NCBI GenBank assembly: GCA_016712565.1
Contig: JADJQU010000005.1
Coordinates: forward strand, 62,001 to 126,000
DNA length: 64,000 bases
Direction of reading: 5' to 3'
DNA from: Planctomycetota bacterium
GTDB taxonomy: Bacteria; Planctomycetota; UBA1135; GCA-002686595
Program-made: the position numbers and the translations under genes
Shown here: positions 17,509 to 26,026 of the stretch, piece by piece
Layout: every line of letters starts with the position of its first letter
Numbering within the stretch: the first letter of the stretch is position 1
Notes under the pieces: model-generated
The model's input: the letters and a program-made list of their open reading frames with translations, nothing else
Told to the model about the DNA's origin: nothing
Databases searched by the model: none

Positions 17509-18582
17509 CTAGTGCTTGCGCGCCGCCCCCGGGGTCCCGGCCGGGGCGGCAAAGGCGGGTTCCGCCACGCGAATCTGTGCCGGATCCCGCGCCTCCAGCT
17601 CGAAGCCGCGGGTTCCCTGCTTCACGTGGCCGCGCACCCAGAGGTAGTTCTGACGGAACTCGTCGTTCACGTGGGGCAGGTCCAGGGCGTCGAACTTGCC
17701 GCGCAGGTCCTTCGCCACGCGCACGCGCAATTGGGAGTCCTTGTTCTCACCGCGCATGAGCAGCGTCCAATCGCCGCTCTTCTCGTCGAACAGCCGCTCG
17801 ATGGTGCAGAACACCTCCACCTCACCCTCGGCCGCGGCGACGGCGCGCAGACTGTCCGCGAGCTCGGCATCGGCCGTCTTGGCCGGCTCCTTCCGGCAGC
17901 GCTCGCGGGCGAAGTCGATCGCCCGGGCGCGGGCATCCCACCAGGGGAGCAGCCCCTCGTAGTCCCGCCGGGCGCTCGGAGCCCCCTCGGTCTTCGGCAC
18001 GTTGGTCTCCGGATCCCAGATGCCGCGCTTGGCGCTCCGGGCGCGGGTCTGGGCCGCCACGAACTCCCCGTGGGCCACGGTGGAATTGCCGTACTTGTTG
18101 AAATAGGGGCTCTTGCCCAGTTCCACCAGCCGCAGGTTGAAGTCCGCTCCGTCCGGCAGGATCACGTGGCACAGGAGTCTGCCGTAGGTGTCGCGCTGCT
18201 CGCGGCCTCCGGGGAAGTAGAGGCCCACGGCGGGCTTCTTGCCCTCGCCCCCCAGCTCGGCGAAGAAGTTCTGGGCCCACAGGGCGCAGGTTTCGCCGAA
18301 CACCGTGCCGGGCTTGGATGCGGAGCCCGCGTCCACCCCGAGCTTCTCCTCCGTGTCGACGCACAGGAGCCGCAGCTTCTCCTGGCGGCCTTGGTACTGC
18401 ACCCAGATCGTGTCGCCGTCGACCACGCGGTCGATCTCGTACAGCTGCTTGGGCGGGCCGGGCGGGTAGGCCTGGGCCTGGGCCGGAGCCTGGGCCGGCG
18501 CGGACGCGGTGCCCGAGGGGCTTCCCTGGGGCAGGCAGGGGAGGAAGGCGAGGGCGAGGGAGAAGAGCAGGGGCTTGTTCAT
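17509..18582 (-). CDS. exported SNase (thermonuclease)-like protein
   Basis: A 357-residue protein with a signal peptide (M-N-K-P-L-L-F-S-L-A-L) and an Ala/Pro/Gln linker, then a staphylococcal-nuclease-type OB fold. Motifs in order: D-R-V-V-D-G-D-T-I (Ca2+ Asp), R-L-L-C-V-D-T-E-E (catalytic Arg and Glu), a ~40-residue insertion, then R-D-T-Y-G-R-L-L-C-H-V (second catalytic Arg). The C-terminal ~150 residues form an additional domain of unknown type. All key residues are kept, so it may be an active extracellular or periplasmic nuclease. ATG 18594 (M-A-P-P-M-N-K) is an alternative start. Confidence 0.87.
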   Translation of the reverse strand: MNKPLLFSLALAFLPCLPQGSPSGTASAPAQAPAQAQAYPPGPPKQLYEIDRVVDGDTIWVQYQGRQEKLRLLCVDTEEKLGVDAGSASKPGTVFGETCALWAQNFFAELGGEGKKPAVGLYFPGGREQRDTYGRLLCHVILPDGADFNLRLVELGKSPYFNKYGNSTVAHGEFVAAQTRARSAKRGIWDPETNVPKTEGAPSARRDYEGLLPWWDARARAIDFARERCRKEPAKTADAELADSLRAVAAAEGEVEVFCTIERLFDEKSGDWTLLMRGENKDSQLRVRVAKDLRGKFDALDLPHVNDEFRQNYLWVRGHVKQGTRGFELEARDPAQIRVAEPAFAAPAGTPGAARKH

Positions 18583-18658
18583 GGGCGGCGCCATTGTCCC
18601 GGGCGGGGGCCCGCCTGTCGCGGGAGGGTTGCCTGCTTTTCTCAGGACTTTCGCCCAG

Positions 18659-18664
18659 TACCAT
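18659..18664 (+). promoter_or_regulatory. candidate -10 element for the enzyme I-like gene
   Basis: TACCAT, six bases before ATG 18671. The same hexamer precedes the CocE gene. Confidence 0.5.
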
Positions 18665-18670
18665 GGCCCC

Positions 18671-20617
18671 ATGGCTCCCGAGTCCCAGCAGAGCCCAGGC
18701 TCGCGATCCCCGTCCGAGTCAGGCGCCGACGCCGCCGTCCCCCCTGCCCACTCCCCTGGGCACTCCCCTGGGGCCGGGGGCGTCTCCAAGGATGCGGGAG
18801 GCCCGGCTCAGCCCGGCGCGCCCGCGAGCCCGAGGGCCTCCACGGGCGAGCCTGAGCCGGCGGCGACCCGTGCCGCGCTGCAGTTGCGCGGCGTGTGCGT
18901 GGCCCCCGGCCTGGTGCTCGGTCCCGTGCATCTCAAGGACTACGAGCTGTCCCGCGCCGCCCTGGTGCGCGTGCCGCTGGACAGCGTCGAGACCGAGCTC
19001 AACCGCTTCCATCAGGCCCTGTCCGGCGCGCGCGCGCAGTTGAAGGGGCTCAAGACCCGCCTCGCGGGCAGGGTCTCCGCCAACGATGCGCGCATCCTGG
19101 ACACCCACGTCGCCTACCTGAAGGACTCGGTGTTCATCTCCGACGTGGAGAACCTGATCCTCAACGAGCAACTGGCGCTCGAGGCCGCGATCTCCAAGGT
19201 GATCTCCGACTTCGACCGCATCTTCCGGCTGGTGAAGAGCGAGACCCTGCGCGAGCGGGCCGTGGACCTGCGCGACGTGGCGATCCGCGTGCTGCGTCAG
19301 CTGGAACACCCCGCGGACGGGGCCGTGGCGCCGCGTCCCCGCGACTACATCCTCGCCGCCCGCGAGCTGTCGATCGTCGACATGTTCAACCTGGAGGGCG
19401 AGCACGTGCGCGGCATCCTCACCGAGGAGGGGGGCATGACGAGCCACGCGGCCATCTTCGCGCGCTCCATGCACATCCCGACCATCTCGGGCATTCGGGG
19501 CCTCTTGGAATCCGTGCGCGAGGGCGATTTCGTGATCGTCGACGCCACCGAGGCCATGGTGCGCATCAACCCCGACGAACTGGTGCGCGCCCAATACCAG
19601 GCCACGCTCGACTCGGAGCTCCCGGCCGCCGAGGAGGCCTCCGGTCCGCCCCAATGGGCCCTGGTGCCCGCGCGCACCCAGGATGGCGAACGCCTCTCGG
19701 TGTCGGCCTCCTGCGGCAACCTGCCCGAGGTGGCCCAGGCCTTCGGCCTGGGATTCACGTCCCTGGGCATGTTCCGCACCGAGCTCCTGTACCTCGTGGA
19801 CAAGGAGCCGCCCTCGCGGGACACGCTGGTCGCCCACTACAGCGCCGTCGTGGCCGCGGCCGGCGGCAACCGCGTCACCTTCCGGTTGCTGCACGCGGAT
19901 TCGAGCCTGGGGCTCGGGTACCTGCACGAGGGCCGCGAGCAGAATCCCGCGCTGGGGCGCGCGGGGGTGCGCGCCCTGCTGGCCCGGGAAGCCGTGCTCC
20001 GGCGCCAACTGCAGGCCATCTGCGTGGCCTCCGCGGGGGCTCCGGCGCGAATCGCCATTCCCTTCGTCGACGACTGCGCCGACCTGCGCCGGGTGCGCGA
20101 GATCCTGTTCGAGGAGCGCCAACTGTTGCGCAAGTCCACGGAGCCCTTCCAGGATCGACTCGATCTGGGCGTGATCGTCGAGACGCCGGCGGCCTTCCTC
20201 GGGGCCCAGGATCTGGCGCGCGAGAGCGATTTCCTGATGCTCTCCCTGGACCAGACGATCCAGTACCTCTTGGCCGCCGACCGCGAGAACCCCGCGCTTC
20301 AGGGCATGTTCGACGCGGTGCATCCCTTCGTGCTGCGGGCGGTGAAGACCCTGGTGGAGGCCTGCGGCCGCGAGTCCAAGCCGCTCTCCGTGTTCGGCGT
20401 CACCGCGGTTCAGCCCCAGAACCTGCCCCTGCTCGTGGGGCTGGGCCTGCGCGAATTCTGTCTGGCCCCCGTGCACCTGCGGGAGTTCCTCTCCACCGTG
20501 GGGGAGATCGACGCGCGGCGTGCCCGCAAGGCAGCCGAATCCACGGCGGCGAGTTCTTGCCGCGAGGAAGCCTCGAGCTTCATCGAGGGCTATCGCCGCG
20601 GCTACACGCGGGGTTGA
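18671..20617 (+). CDS. degenerate PTS enzyme I-like phosphoenolpyruvate-protein phosphotransferase
   Basis: A 648-residue homologue of enzyme I. Residues 1-65 are a Pro/Ser/Gly-rich unstructured leader, then an N-terminal four-helix region and the swivelling phosphohistidine domain with T-E-E-G-G-M-T-S-H-A-A-I-F (His259). The C-terminal barrel is recognisable but its PEP site is eroded: the catalytic Cys region of G-E-M-A-G-type enzymes reads S-V-F-G-V-T-A-V (Phe575 at the Cys place), the G-T-N-D-L motif reads S-L-D-Q-T, and R-T-L-D-x-G-G-D-K reads F-R-L-L-H-A-D. V-E-T-P-A and G-R-A-G-V-R are kept. It probably cannot use PEP normally. No HPr or EII gene is adjacent. The ATG has TACCAT six bases upstream. 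Confidence 0.88.
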   Translation: MAPESQQSPGSRSPSESGADAAVPPAHSPGHSPGAGGVSKDAGGPAQPGAPASPRASTGEPEPAATRAALQLRGVCVAPGLVLGPVHLKDYELSRAALVRVPLDSVETELNRFHQALSGARAQLKGLKTRLAGRVSANDARILDTHVAYLKDSVFISDVENLILNEQLALEAAISKVISDFDRIFRLVKSETLRERAVDLRDVAIRVLRQLEHPADGAVAPRPRDYILAARELSIVDMFNLEGEHVRGILTEEGGMTSHAAIFARSMHIPTISGIRGLLESVREGDFVIVDATEAMVRINPDELVRAQYQATLDSELPAAEEASGPPQWALVPARTQDGERLSVSASCGNLPEVAQAFGLGFTSLGMFRTELLYLVDKEPPSRDTLVAHYSAVVAAAGGNRVTFRLLHADSSLGLGYLHEGREQNPALGRAGVRALLAREAVLRRQLQAICVASAGAPARIAIPFVDDCADLRRVREILFEERQLLRKSTEPFQDRLDLGVIVETPAAFLGAQDLARESDFLMLSLDQTIQYLLAADRENPALQGMFDAVHPFVLRAVKTLVEACGRESKPLSVFGVTAVQPQNLPLLVGLGLREFCLAPVHLREFLSTVGEIDARRARKAAESTAASSCREEASSFIEGYRRGYTRG

Positions 20618-20633
20618 GCCCCCAAGCCCGCGG

Positions 20634-21581
20634 CTACTCGTCGCACAGGACGCGCGGGGCCTCGCGCACCACGCGGGCTGGGCCGCCCTCCGCGCGCACG
20701 CCGGCGGACTCGAAGCCGCGCACCAGGGCGGCGGCGATTCGGGCGCCCTGGTCCTTGGCGCAAATCGCAAACATGCCCGAGCCGCTGCCCGAGATCAGTG
20801 CCGCGAGTGCGCCGGCTGCCCGCGCGGAGGCCAGGGCCTCGCGTCCGCCGCGGATCAGCGGCAGTCGATGACGTTCGTGGAGCCGGTCGACGCTTCCCGC
20901 GCCGATCAGGGCCGCGTCGCCGCGCCTGAGCCCCGCCAGAAGCGCCGCCAGTCGGCGCGGATTTTCGACGGCATCGGCGAAGTCCACGGAGGCCGGCAAC
21001 GCCTGGCGCGCGCGCGCGGTCTCCAGGGGCTCCTCGGGCCAGGCCACGGCGAACGACAGCGAATCGTGGATCTCGCTCTCGATCACCACGGCGCGGCCGC
21101 GATCCAGGAAGGAGAGCGTGAAGCCTCCCACCAGCGCGGGCGTGGCATTGTCCGGGTGTCCTTCGAGCTCAATGCACTCCAGCAGCAGGTCCTCGCGCGG
21201 CGAAGGCGCGGGGCAAAGGGAATCGGCCAAGAGCACGCCGGCGACGCTCGCCGCGCCGCTGGAACCCAATCCGCGTCCCACGGGAATCTCCGTGCGCGCG
21301 CGGAGCACGTAGGCGCGCGGGTTGAGCTCCCGCGCGCGCGCCGCGCGTTCGAAGGCCTGCCACAGTCGATTGTTCGCGGCCTCGGGCCAACTCTCGCAAC
21401 CCGCGCCCAGCGTGAGCGCGGCCTCCTCCGGACTGGACCTGGGCCGCAGCTCCACCTCGAGGAACCGGTCGAGCGCCAGTCCCGCCAAATCGAAACCGGG
21501 GCCCAGATTGGACGTGGATGCACTGACGCGGACTCGGCGGTGGGGCGCCTGGTTCATTGCACGAAGTGGGCGCGAATCCAT
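20634..21581 (-). CDS. thrB: homoserine kinase (GHMP family)
   Basis: A 315-residue GHMP kinase that best fits homoserine kinase, the threonine-pathway step from homoserine to O-phosphohomoserine. Motifs: N-terminal V-S-A-S-T-S-N-L-G-P-G-F-D; the ATP-binding P-V-G-R-G-L-G-S-S-G-A-A; E-G-H-P-D-N-A-T-P-A; and the C-terminal G-A-L-A-A-L-I-S-G-S-G-S-G. Start: ATG 21581 has an ACAAT sequence upstream in the same context as the xdh small-subunit gene at 39668 (14 identical bases spanning the start codon), so I prefer it to ATG 21557. Not linked to other threonine genes. Convergent with the enzyme I-like gene. Confidence 0.92.
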   Translation of the reverse strand: MDSRPLRAMNQAPHRRVRVSASTSNLGPGFDLAGLALDRFLEVELRPRSSPEEAALTLGAGCESWPEAANNRLWQAFERAARARELNPRAYVLRARTEIPVGRGLGSSGAASVAGVLLADSLCPAPSPREDLLLECIELEGHPDNATPALVGGFTLSFLDRGRAVVIESEIHDSLSFAVAWPEEPLETARARQALPASVDFADAVENPRRLAALLAGLRRGDAALIGAGSVDRLHERHRLPLIRGGREALASARAAGALAALISGSGSGMFAICAKDQGARIAAALVRGFESAGVRAEGGPARVVREAPRVLCDE

Positions 21582-21886
21582 GGGGCGATTGTGTCGGCCG
21601 TGGGTCCCGGGCACTAGGCGGTCGCTTTCTCGAAAATGGGACGAACCGGAAATGTCCGGACCGTCGGAACCCATTGTGCTTGTGGGACTTAGTTCCACCA
21701 GATACGGTGGTGCCCGTCGGGGAGTTCGAGGGGCGCGACCCCGCCTGGGGGCCGCGGTCGGGCTTGCCGACGCATTTCGATCTCATCCAGGCGTGCGAGG
21801 GGGGGCACCGTGAGGGGCGCTTTTTCTCGTTCGCCGTCCGCCCGTCCGAGGTCCTGTCCCCGGCGAGGCATCCGCGGAGAAACACC
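21582..21886. other. divergent intergenic region
   Basis: About 305 bp between thrB (leftward) and the small gene at 21887. It is less G+C-rich around 21625-21715. I see short inverted repeats: ccgga/tccgg at 21650-21663, and ccacc/ggtgg at about 21698-21713, but no strong promoter match that I would defend. An open frame crosses it in phase with the downstream gene, but its sequence looks non-coding. Confidence 0.5.
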
Positions 21887-22153
21887 ATGCTCGACGAGAG
21901 TGCAGTTGCCGAAAAGGACCGCTTCTACTCCCGACTGTCGTTGATTCCCGGCGTGCGACCGATGCACTCGATCGGCGACTGGATCCTGGTGCAGTGCGAA
22001 AAGCCCCAGGATTTGGCGCGCCGCGTGGGACGTCGACTGGATCCGGCGCTGGTCAGCGTGCCGCGCCACATCGAAGGCGTGGTGCGCGTGATCGTGTCCG
22101 ACCCGAAGACGAACGAGCGCCTGCTGCGCACGATTCGCGAAGCCGTGGCCTGA
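21887..22153 (+). CDS. small protein resembling the C-terminal domain of class I aminotransferases
   Basis: An 88-residue protein. From residue 22 on (P-G-V-R-P-M-H-S-I-G-D-W-I-L-V-Q ... V-S-V-P-R-H-I-E-G-V-V-R-V-I-V ... T-N-E-R-L-L-R-T-I-R-E-A) it closely follows the small C-terminal domain of HisC/threonine-phosphate decarboxylase-type PLP enzymes, including the G-x-x-R-V-x-V arginine strand. The large domain with the PLP lysine is absent, so it cannot be an aminotransferase by itself. The ATG has GGAG eight bases upstream, so it looks like a real small gene and not just a remnant. Role unknown; perhaps a partner subunit or a repurposed binding domain. Confidence 0.65.
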   Translation: MLDESAVAEKDRFYSRLSLIPGVRPMHSIGDWILVQCEKPQDLARRVGRRLDPALVSVPRHIEGVVRVIVSDPKTNERLLRTIREAVA

Positions 22154-22274
22154 TTCTCGGGCATCGGGCATCGGGCAGCGGCGGGCCCGGCGGACTCCGG
22201 CGCGCCCGGGGGGCCGGACAACTCGGGCCGGGCCTCTCGGGGATCTCTCCTGCGCCAATCCCGTGGGACGCGGC

Positions 22275-22280
22275 TATGCT
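22275..22280 (+). promoter_or_regulatory. candidate -10 element for the M28 gene at 22287
   Basis: TATGCT, six bases before ATG 22287; matches the ppk2 promoter context. Confidence 0.55.
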
Positions 22281-22286
22281 CTGGCC

Positions 22287-23786
22287 ATGAACTGGCTTGG
22301 AACCGGCTGCGTCCTGCTCGCTTTCTCGCTGTCCCTGGCCGGCCAGGAGGCCCCGCCGGGGCCTGCGGTCCCGCCTCCCTCCCCGGAGGTGCGCGCGGAG
22401 GATCTGCGCCGACACGTGGAGTTCCTGGCGTCCGACCGCCTGCAGGGCAGGTCCACCGGGAGTCCCGAGGCCATGGAAGCCGCGCGCTATCTGGCCCTCG
22501 AACTCCAGCGCTACGGCGTGGAGCCCGCGGGGGAGGAGGGCACCTACTTTCAAAAGGTGCCCATCGGCCGGACCGAGTTCCTGGAGATTCCCAAGCTCGC
22601 CTGGTGGGACGCCGCGGGCGTGCGCCTCGAAGGGCGGGCGGGCGTGGATTTCGATCTGGTCGACGGCGGATCCGAGGCCCGGGAACTCTCCGTGGTCTAC
22701 GTTGCCGCGGCAGCGGAAATCCCAGCCCCCGCGGATCCCGCGCTGGCCCTGGTGCTGCTGGCGGAGTCCGCGGCCGAACGAGTGGCCTGGCTCAAGGCCG
22801 CTGGAATTCCCGATGGCGGCGGCTTCGGCCTGGTCGTTCACCTGGGAGCGAAGGACGCGGGCAATCGCCCCATGGAGCGCCCGCCCCGGCCCCGGGCGAA
22901 GATCGCGGGCCCCACGCCGCGCATCAGCGCCCGCGGCGACCTGCGCAAGGCCCTGGCCGAGCGGCGCGTGACGCGGTTCAGTTTCAGCGCACCGGTGCGC
23001 ACCGAAGTCCGGGAGGCCGCCAACGTGGTCGGCCGACTGCGCGGAGGCGGCAGCAAGGAGCGGGCCGACCTCGCCCAGGAAATCATCGAGCTGAGCGCCC
23101 ACTACGACCACCTGCCGCCGCGCCAGGGGGCCGAGGGAGAGGACGTGATCTTCAACGGCGCCGACGACGACGCCTCGGGTTGCGCGGTGGTGCTCGAGCT
23201 GGCCGAGAACCTGGCCCACGGGCCGCGGCCCGCGCGCACGCTGCTGTTCTTCTTCGCCACCGGCGAGGAAATCGGACTGGTGGGCACCAACTACTCCCTG
23301 GAGCACCCCCTGGTGCCCTTGGACCAGATCGTGCTGGACGTCAACTTCGAAATGCTAGGCCGGCCGGACACGCTGCTCTCGGCCCCCGCGCGCATGTGGC
23401 TCACGGGTTACGAGCGCAGCGACCTGGGCGACGAGCTTGCCCGCCTGGGTCTGCCGGTGGTGGCGGATCCGCGGCCCGAACAGCAGTTCTTCCAGCGCTC
23501 CGACAACTACGCCCTGGCCCTGCGGGGCGTCGTGGCCCAGACCCTGTCCTCCTACGGCATGCACACCGACTACCACACCGTGCGGGACGAGGCCGCGACC
23601 CTGGATTGGGTCCACATGGAAGCCTGCGCCCGCGGCGCGCTCTCCGGCGTGCGCGCCATCGCCGACGGCTCCTTCCGTCCCCGCTGGCGCGAGGGACTGG
23701 ACCCGTCCAAGCCCCGGGCACGCAGCGGGGGAGCCAAGCCGCCCTCGGAGCCGCCGCCGGAGAAGCCCAAGCCCGCGGGCGGATGA
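22287..23786 (+). CDS. exported M28 family metallopeptidase
   Basis: A 499-residue secreted peptidase. A signal peptide (M-N-W-L-G-T-G-C-V-L-L-A-F-S-L-S-L-A-G-Q) is followed by a helical region beginning L-R-R-H-V-E-F-L-A-S-D-R-L-Q-G-R, typical for M28 enzymes, a protease-associated-like insert, and the catalytic core: S-A-H-Y-D-H, F-N-G-A-D-D-D-A-S-G, A-T-G-E-E-I-G-L, D-V-N-F-E-M-L-G-R and H-T-D-Y-H-T. All zinc-ligand positions appear present. The C-terminus is a Pro/Lys-rich tail. The start ATG is six bases after a TATGCT hexamer. Its stop overlaps the possible start of the downstream methyltransferase (ATGA). Confidence 0.92.
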   Translation: MNWLGTGCVLLAFSLSLAGQEAPPGPAVPPPSPEVRAEDLRRHVEFLASDRLQGRSTGSPEAMEAARYLALELQRYGVEPAGEEGTYFQKVPIGRTEFLEIPKLAWWDAAGVRLEGRAGVDFDLVDGGSEARELSVVYVAAAAEIPAPADPALALVLLAESAAERVAWLKAAGIPDGGGFGLVVHLGAKDAGNRPMERPPRPRAKIAGPTPRISARGDLRKALAERRVTRFSFSAPVRTEVREAANVVGRLRGGGSKERADLAQEIIELSAHYDHLPPRQGAEGEDVIFNGADDDASGCAVVLELAENLAHGPRPARTLLFFFATGEEIGLVGTNYSLEHPLVPLDQIVLDVNFEMLGRPDTLLSAPARMWLTGYERSDLGDELARLGLPVVADPRPEQQFFQRSDNYALALRGVVAQTLSSYGMHTDYHTVRDEAATLDWVHMEACARGALSGVRAIADGSFRPRWREGLDPSKPRARSGGAKPPSEPPPEKPKPAGG

Positions 23787-24808
23787 GCACGGGCCGCCTC
23801 GCTCGCGGTCTGCTACGCTCTCCCACTTCCTCCAGTCCCCACGCCATGGCCGCCACGACTCAGCACAGGTCCCCCAAGCCCACGGCCCACGCCCCGAGCG
23901 GCGCCCATCCCGGAGTGACGAGTCCCCGTGCCCGGGCGGCGGGCCAAGGTCCGCGGGTCGAGGGCTCGCGCGTGATCCGCAAGCCCAAGGGGCGGAAGCA
24001 GAAGCAGCAGCGTTCGCGCCACACGGCCGCCACGGCCGACAAGTACGAGCTCTACCAGAAGGCCGTGCAGTCCGCCGACACGGACGTGGAGTTCCATCGG
24101 CGCGTCTACAAGAAGCTGCGGGGCCGCGAACCGCTGCACTTCCGCGAGGATTTCTGCGGCACGGGACTGCTCTCCAGCGCCTGGATCCAGCAGTCCGCGC
24201 GCCACACGGCCGAGGGCTTCGACATCGACCCGGAGCCGGTGGCCTGGGGCCTGGCGCGCAACTTCGACCCGCTGGAGGAGGCCGCGCGGCGCTACACGGT
24301 GCACCTCAAGGACGTGCGCGAGCCGGGCCAAACCCCGGCCGACGTGCGCGTGGCCCAGAACTTCTCCTACTACTGCTTCAAGACGCGCAAGCTCCTCCTG
24401 GAGTACTTCCGCTCGGCGCGCGAGCACCTGGCCCCGGACGGGCTCTTCATCATCGACCTGTACGGCGGCAGCGAGAGCGGCGACTCCATGGAGGAGACGA
24501 CGCGCTGCCGGGGCTTCGATTACGTCTGGGAGCAGGAGAGCTACTTCCCCGGAACGGGCGAGTACAACTGCAGCATCCACTTCCGTTTTCCGGACGGAAC
24601 CGAGCTGAGGCGCGCCTTCACCTACCGCTGGCGGCAATGGTCGCTCACGGAATTGCGCGACCTCTTGGAAGAGGCGGGATTCTCGCGCGTGATCAGCTAC
24701 TTCGAGGGGACCGCCAAGAACGGCTCCAGCGGCAACGGCGTGTTCCGGCCCGGCCTGCGGGGCGAGCACTGCGCCGCGTGGATTGCCTACCTCGTGGCGC
24801 TCAAGTAG
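23783..24808 (+). CDS. class I SAM-dependent methyltransferase
   Basis: A 341-residue protein whose first ~75 residues are basic, Pro/Ser-rich and probably disordered (K-P-K-G-R-K-Q-K-Q-Q). The rest has a Rossmann methyltransferase layout: a glycine-rich motif I reads E-D-F-C-G-T-G-L-L-S-S (about 118-128), G-F-D-I-D-P-E-P-V-A is the acidic motif II, and L-F-I-I-D-L-Y-G-G follows a V-A-Q-N-F-S-Y-Y-C-F motif. Substrate unknown. ATG 23783 overlaps the upstream stop; ATG 23846 (M-A-A-T-T-Q) is equally possible and has a TACGCT hexamer 26 bases upstream. It converges on the MauE/thioredoxin gene. Confidence 0.85.
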   Translation: MSTGRLARGLLRSPTSSSPHAMAATTQHRSPKPTAHAPSGAHPGVTSPRARAAGQGPRVEGSRVIRKPKGRKQKQQRSRHTAATADKYELYQKAVQSADTDVEFHRRVYKKLRGREPLHFREDFCGTGLLSSAWIQQSARHTAEGFDIDPEPVAWGLARNFDPLEEAARRYTVHLKDVREPGQTPADVRVAQNFSYYCFKTRKLLLEYFRSAREHLAPDGLFIIDLYGGSESGDSMEETTRCRGFDYVWEQESYFPGTGEYNCSIHFRFPDGTELRRAFTYRWRQWSLTELRDLLEEAGFSRVISYFEGTAKNGSSGNGVFRPGLRGEHCAAWIAYLVALK

Positions 24809-24814
24809 CTCGCG

Positions 24815-25867
24815 CTACTTCTGGGCCTGCTCGACGCCCTCGCCGGCGGTGACCTGCTTGACCACGCCGGCCTCCACCTCGAGCATCCACGGCGTCTGGC
24901 CGAAATAGCCCCGCGGCAGGGGCGGCAACACCGCTTCCTGATAGATCGGCGGGTAGACGTTCACCTGCCGGAACTTCTCCTCGTCGGGCTCGGGGATGCG
25001 CACGACCACGTACAGCTTGGCTGAACGCTCGGGGTCGCCCGCGATTTCCTGGAACTCCTTGGCGCAGTGGTCGCAGGTGATGCGGTAGAGGATCCAGGTG
25101 GCGTCGAGGGGATAGAGCTCCACGTCGAGCAGCGCACCCATGGGCGTGTCCCTGAGGTGCTTGCCGAGCCATCCCTGCTTGGCCGGGTTGATCGTCTGGA
25201 ACTGCGGCAGCTTGTCGGGGAGCTTCCAGGCGGCGGCCACCGGCGCGCCGCCCTGGGGCTCTCCCTGCACGCTTCCCGGGCCCTGGCCCGGATCGGTCGG
25301 CGTGCCCTGGCCCGCGGTCGAGGGGGGCGTGGGCAACTGCTCGTTCTTGAAGGCCACGAAGGGCAGCGTCCAGGCCGCGCCCAGGGCCACCACCAGGAGC
25401 GGCCAGCGCACCGGGGTCGCGGGCAGGCAGGACCAGGGCCGGGTGAAGAGCATGGCGGCCAGGCAGGCGCCGTCCACCGCGAGCATGGTCGCGGGCTGGA
25501 TCTTGATCGCCCCTCCGAAGCAGCCGCAGGAGGTCTCTCCGTCGAGGATCATCTTCCCCAGCATGGCCACGAACAGGGAGAACATGCCCACCAGGAGCGG
25601 CCAGGCCCAGCGCGGCCGCAGGAAAGCCAGGAAAGCGACCGACAGCTCGATCCCGACGACCAGCTGGAACTTCAAACCCACGTCCATGTCGCCGATGAAG
25701 TTCTGCACCATCAACGGCAGGTCGCTGGGGGAGCCCTTGAAGAGCTTCACGGAGGACACGGCGAGCACCCAGGCCCCGGAGGCCCCCAGGGCGGCCCTGG
25801 CCCACGGAGTCCGTCGCTTCGAGCCTTGCTTCTCCACGTGCCGGGCGGATGTGGCGGCCTTGGTCAT
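24815..25867 (-). CDS. MauE/DoxX-like membrane protein fused to a CxxC redox domain
   Basis: About 350 residues in two parts. Residues 25-175 form four to five membrane helices with C-G-C-F-G-G after the third (Cys114/Cys116), the hallmark of MauE/DoxX-type redox-associated membrane proteins. A Pro/Gly/Gln-rich linker (180-210) leads to a soluble C-terminal domain with I-T-C-D-H-C-A-K-E-F (Cys265, Cys268), a thioredoxin-like C-x-x-C. This suggests an electron path across the membrane to a periplasmic thiol domain, for example for disulfide or metal-centre maturation; the target is unknown. ATG 25876 is an alternative start; CAGAAT lies seven bases upstream of ATG 25867. Confidence 0.8.
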   Translation of the reverse strand: MTKAATSARHVEKQGSKRRTPWARAALGASGAWVLAVSSVKLFKGSPSDLPLMVQNFIGDMDVGLKFQLVVGIELSVAFLAFLRPRWAWPLLVGMFSLFVAMLGKMILDGETSCGCFGGAIKIQPATMLAVDGACLAAMLFTRPWSCLPATPVRWPLLVVALGAAWTLPFVAFKNEQLPTPPSTAGQGTPTDPGQGPGSVQGEPQGGAPVAAAWKLPDKLPQFQTINPAKQGWLGKHLRDTPMGALLDVELYPLDATWILYRITCDHCAKEFQEIAGDPERSAKLYVVVRIPEPDEEKFRQVNVYPPIYQEAVLPPLPRGYFGQTPWMLEVEAGVVKQVTAGEGVEQAQK

Positions 25868-26013
25868 GGATTGCATTCTGCAAGGAACTCGCCGCGGGAT
25901 CCACGGACAGACCCGTGCCCGGCGTCCGTCGGGGTGTTCGCCGCCCGCGCGCCCCGGGGAGACGCGAGGGGCGCCCAGCGCGGGGAGACTCCGACGGGGC
26001 CGGGGGCATGGGG

Positions 26014-26019
26014 TAAAAT
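26014..26019 (+). promoter_or_regulatory. candidate -10 element for trmB
   Basis: TAAAAT, seven bases before the TTG start at 26027; closest to the TATAAT consensus in the window. Confidence 0.6.
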
Positions 26020-26026
26020 CCTCGGC

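Noticed and set aside
21582..22153. A longer version of the small aminotransferase-tail protein starting far upstream
   Set aside because: The upstream codons look non-coding and a good ribosome site precedes ATG 21887.
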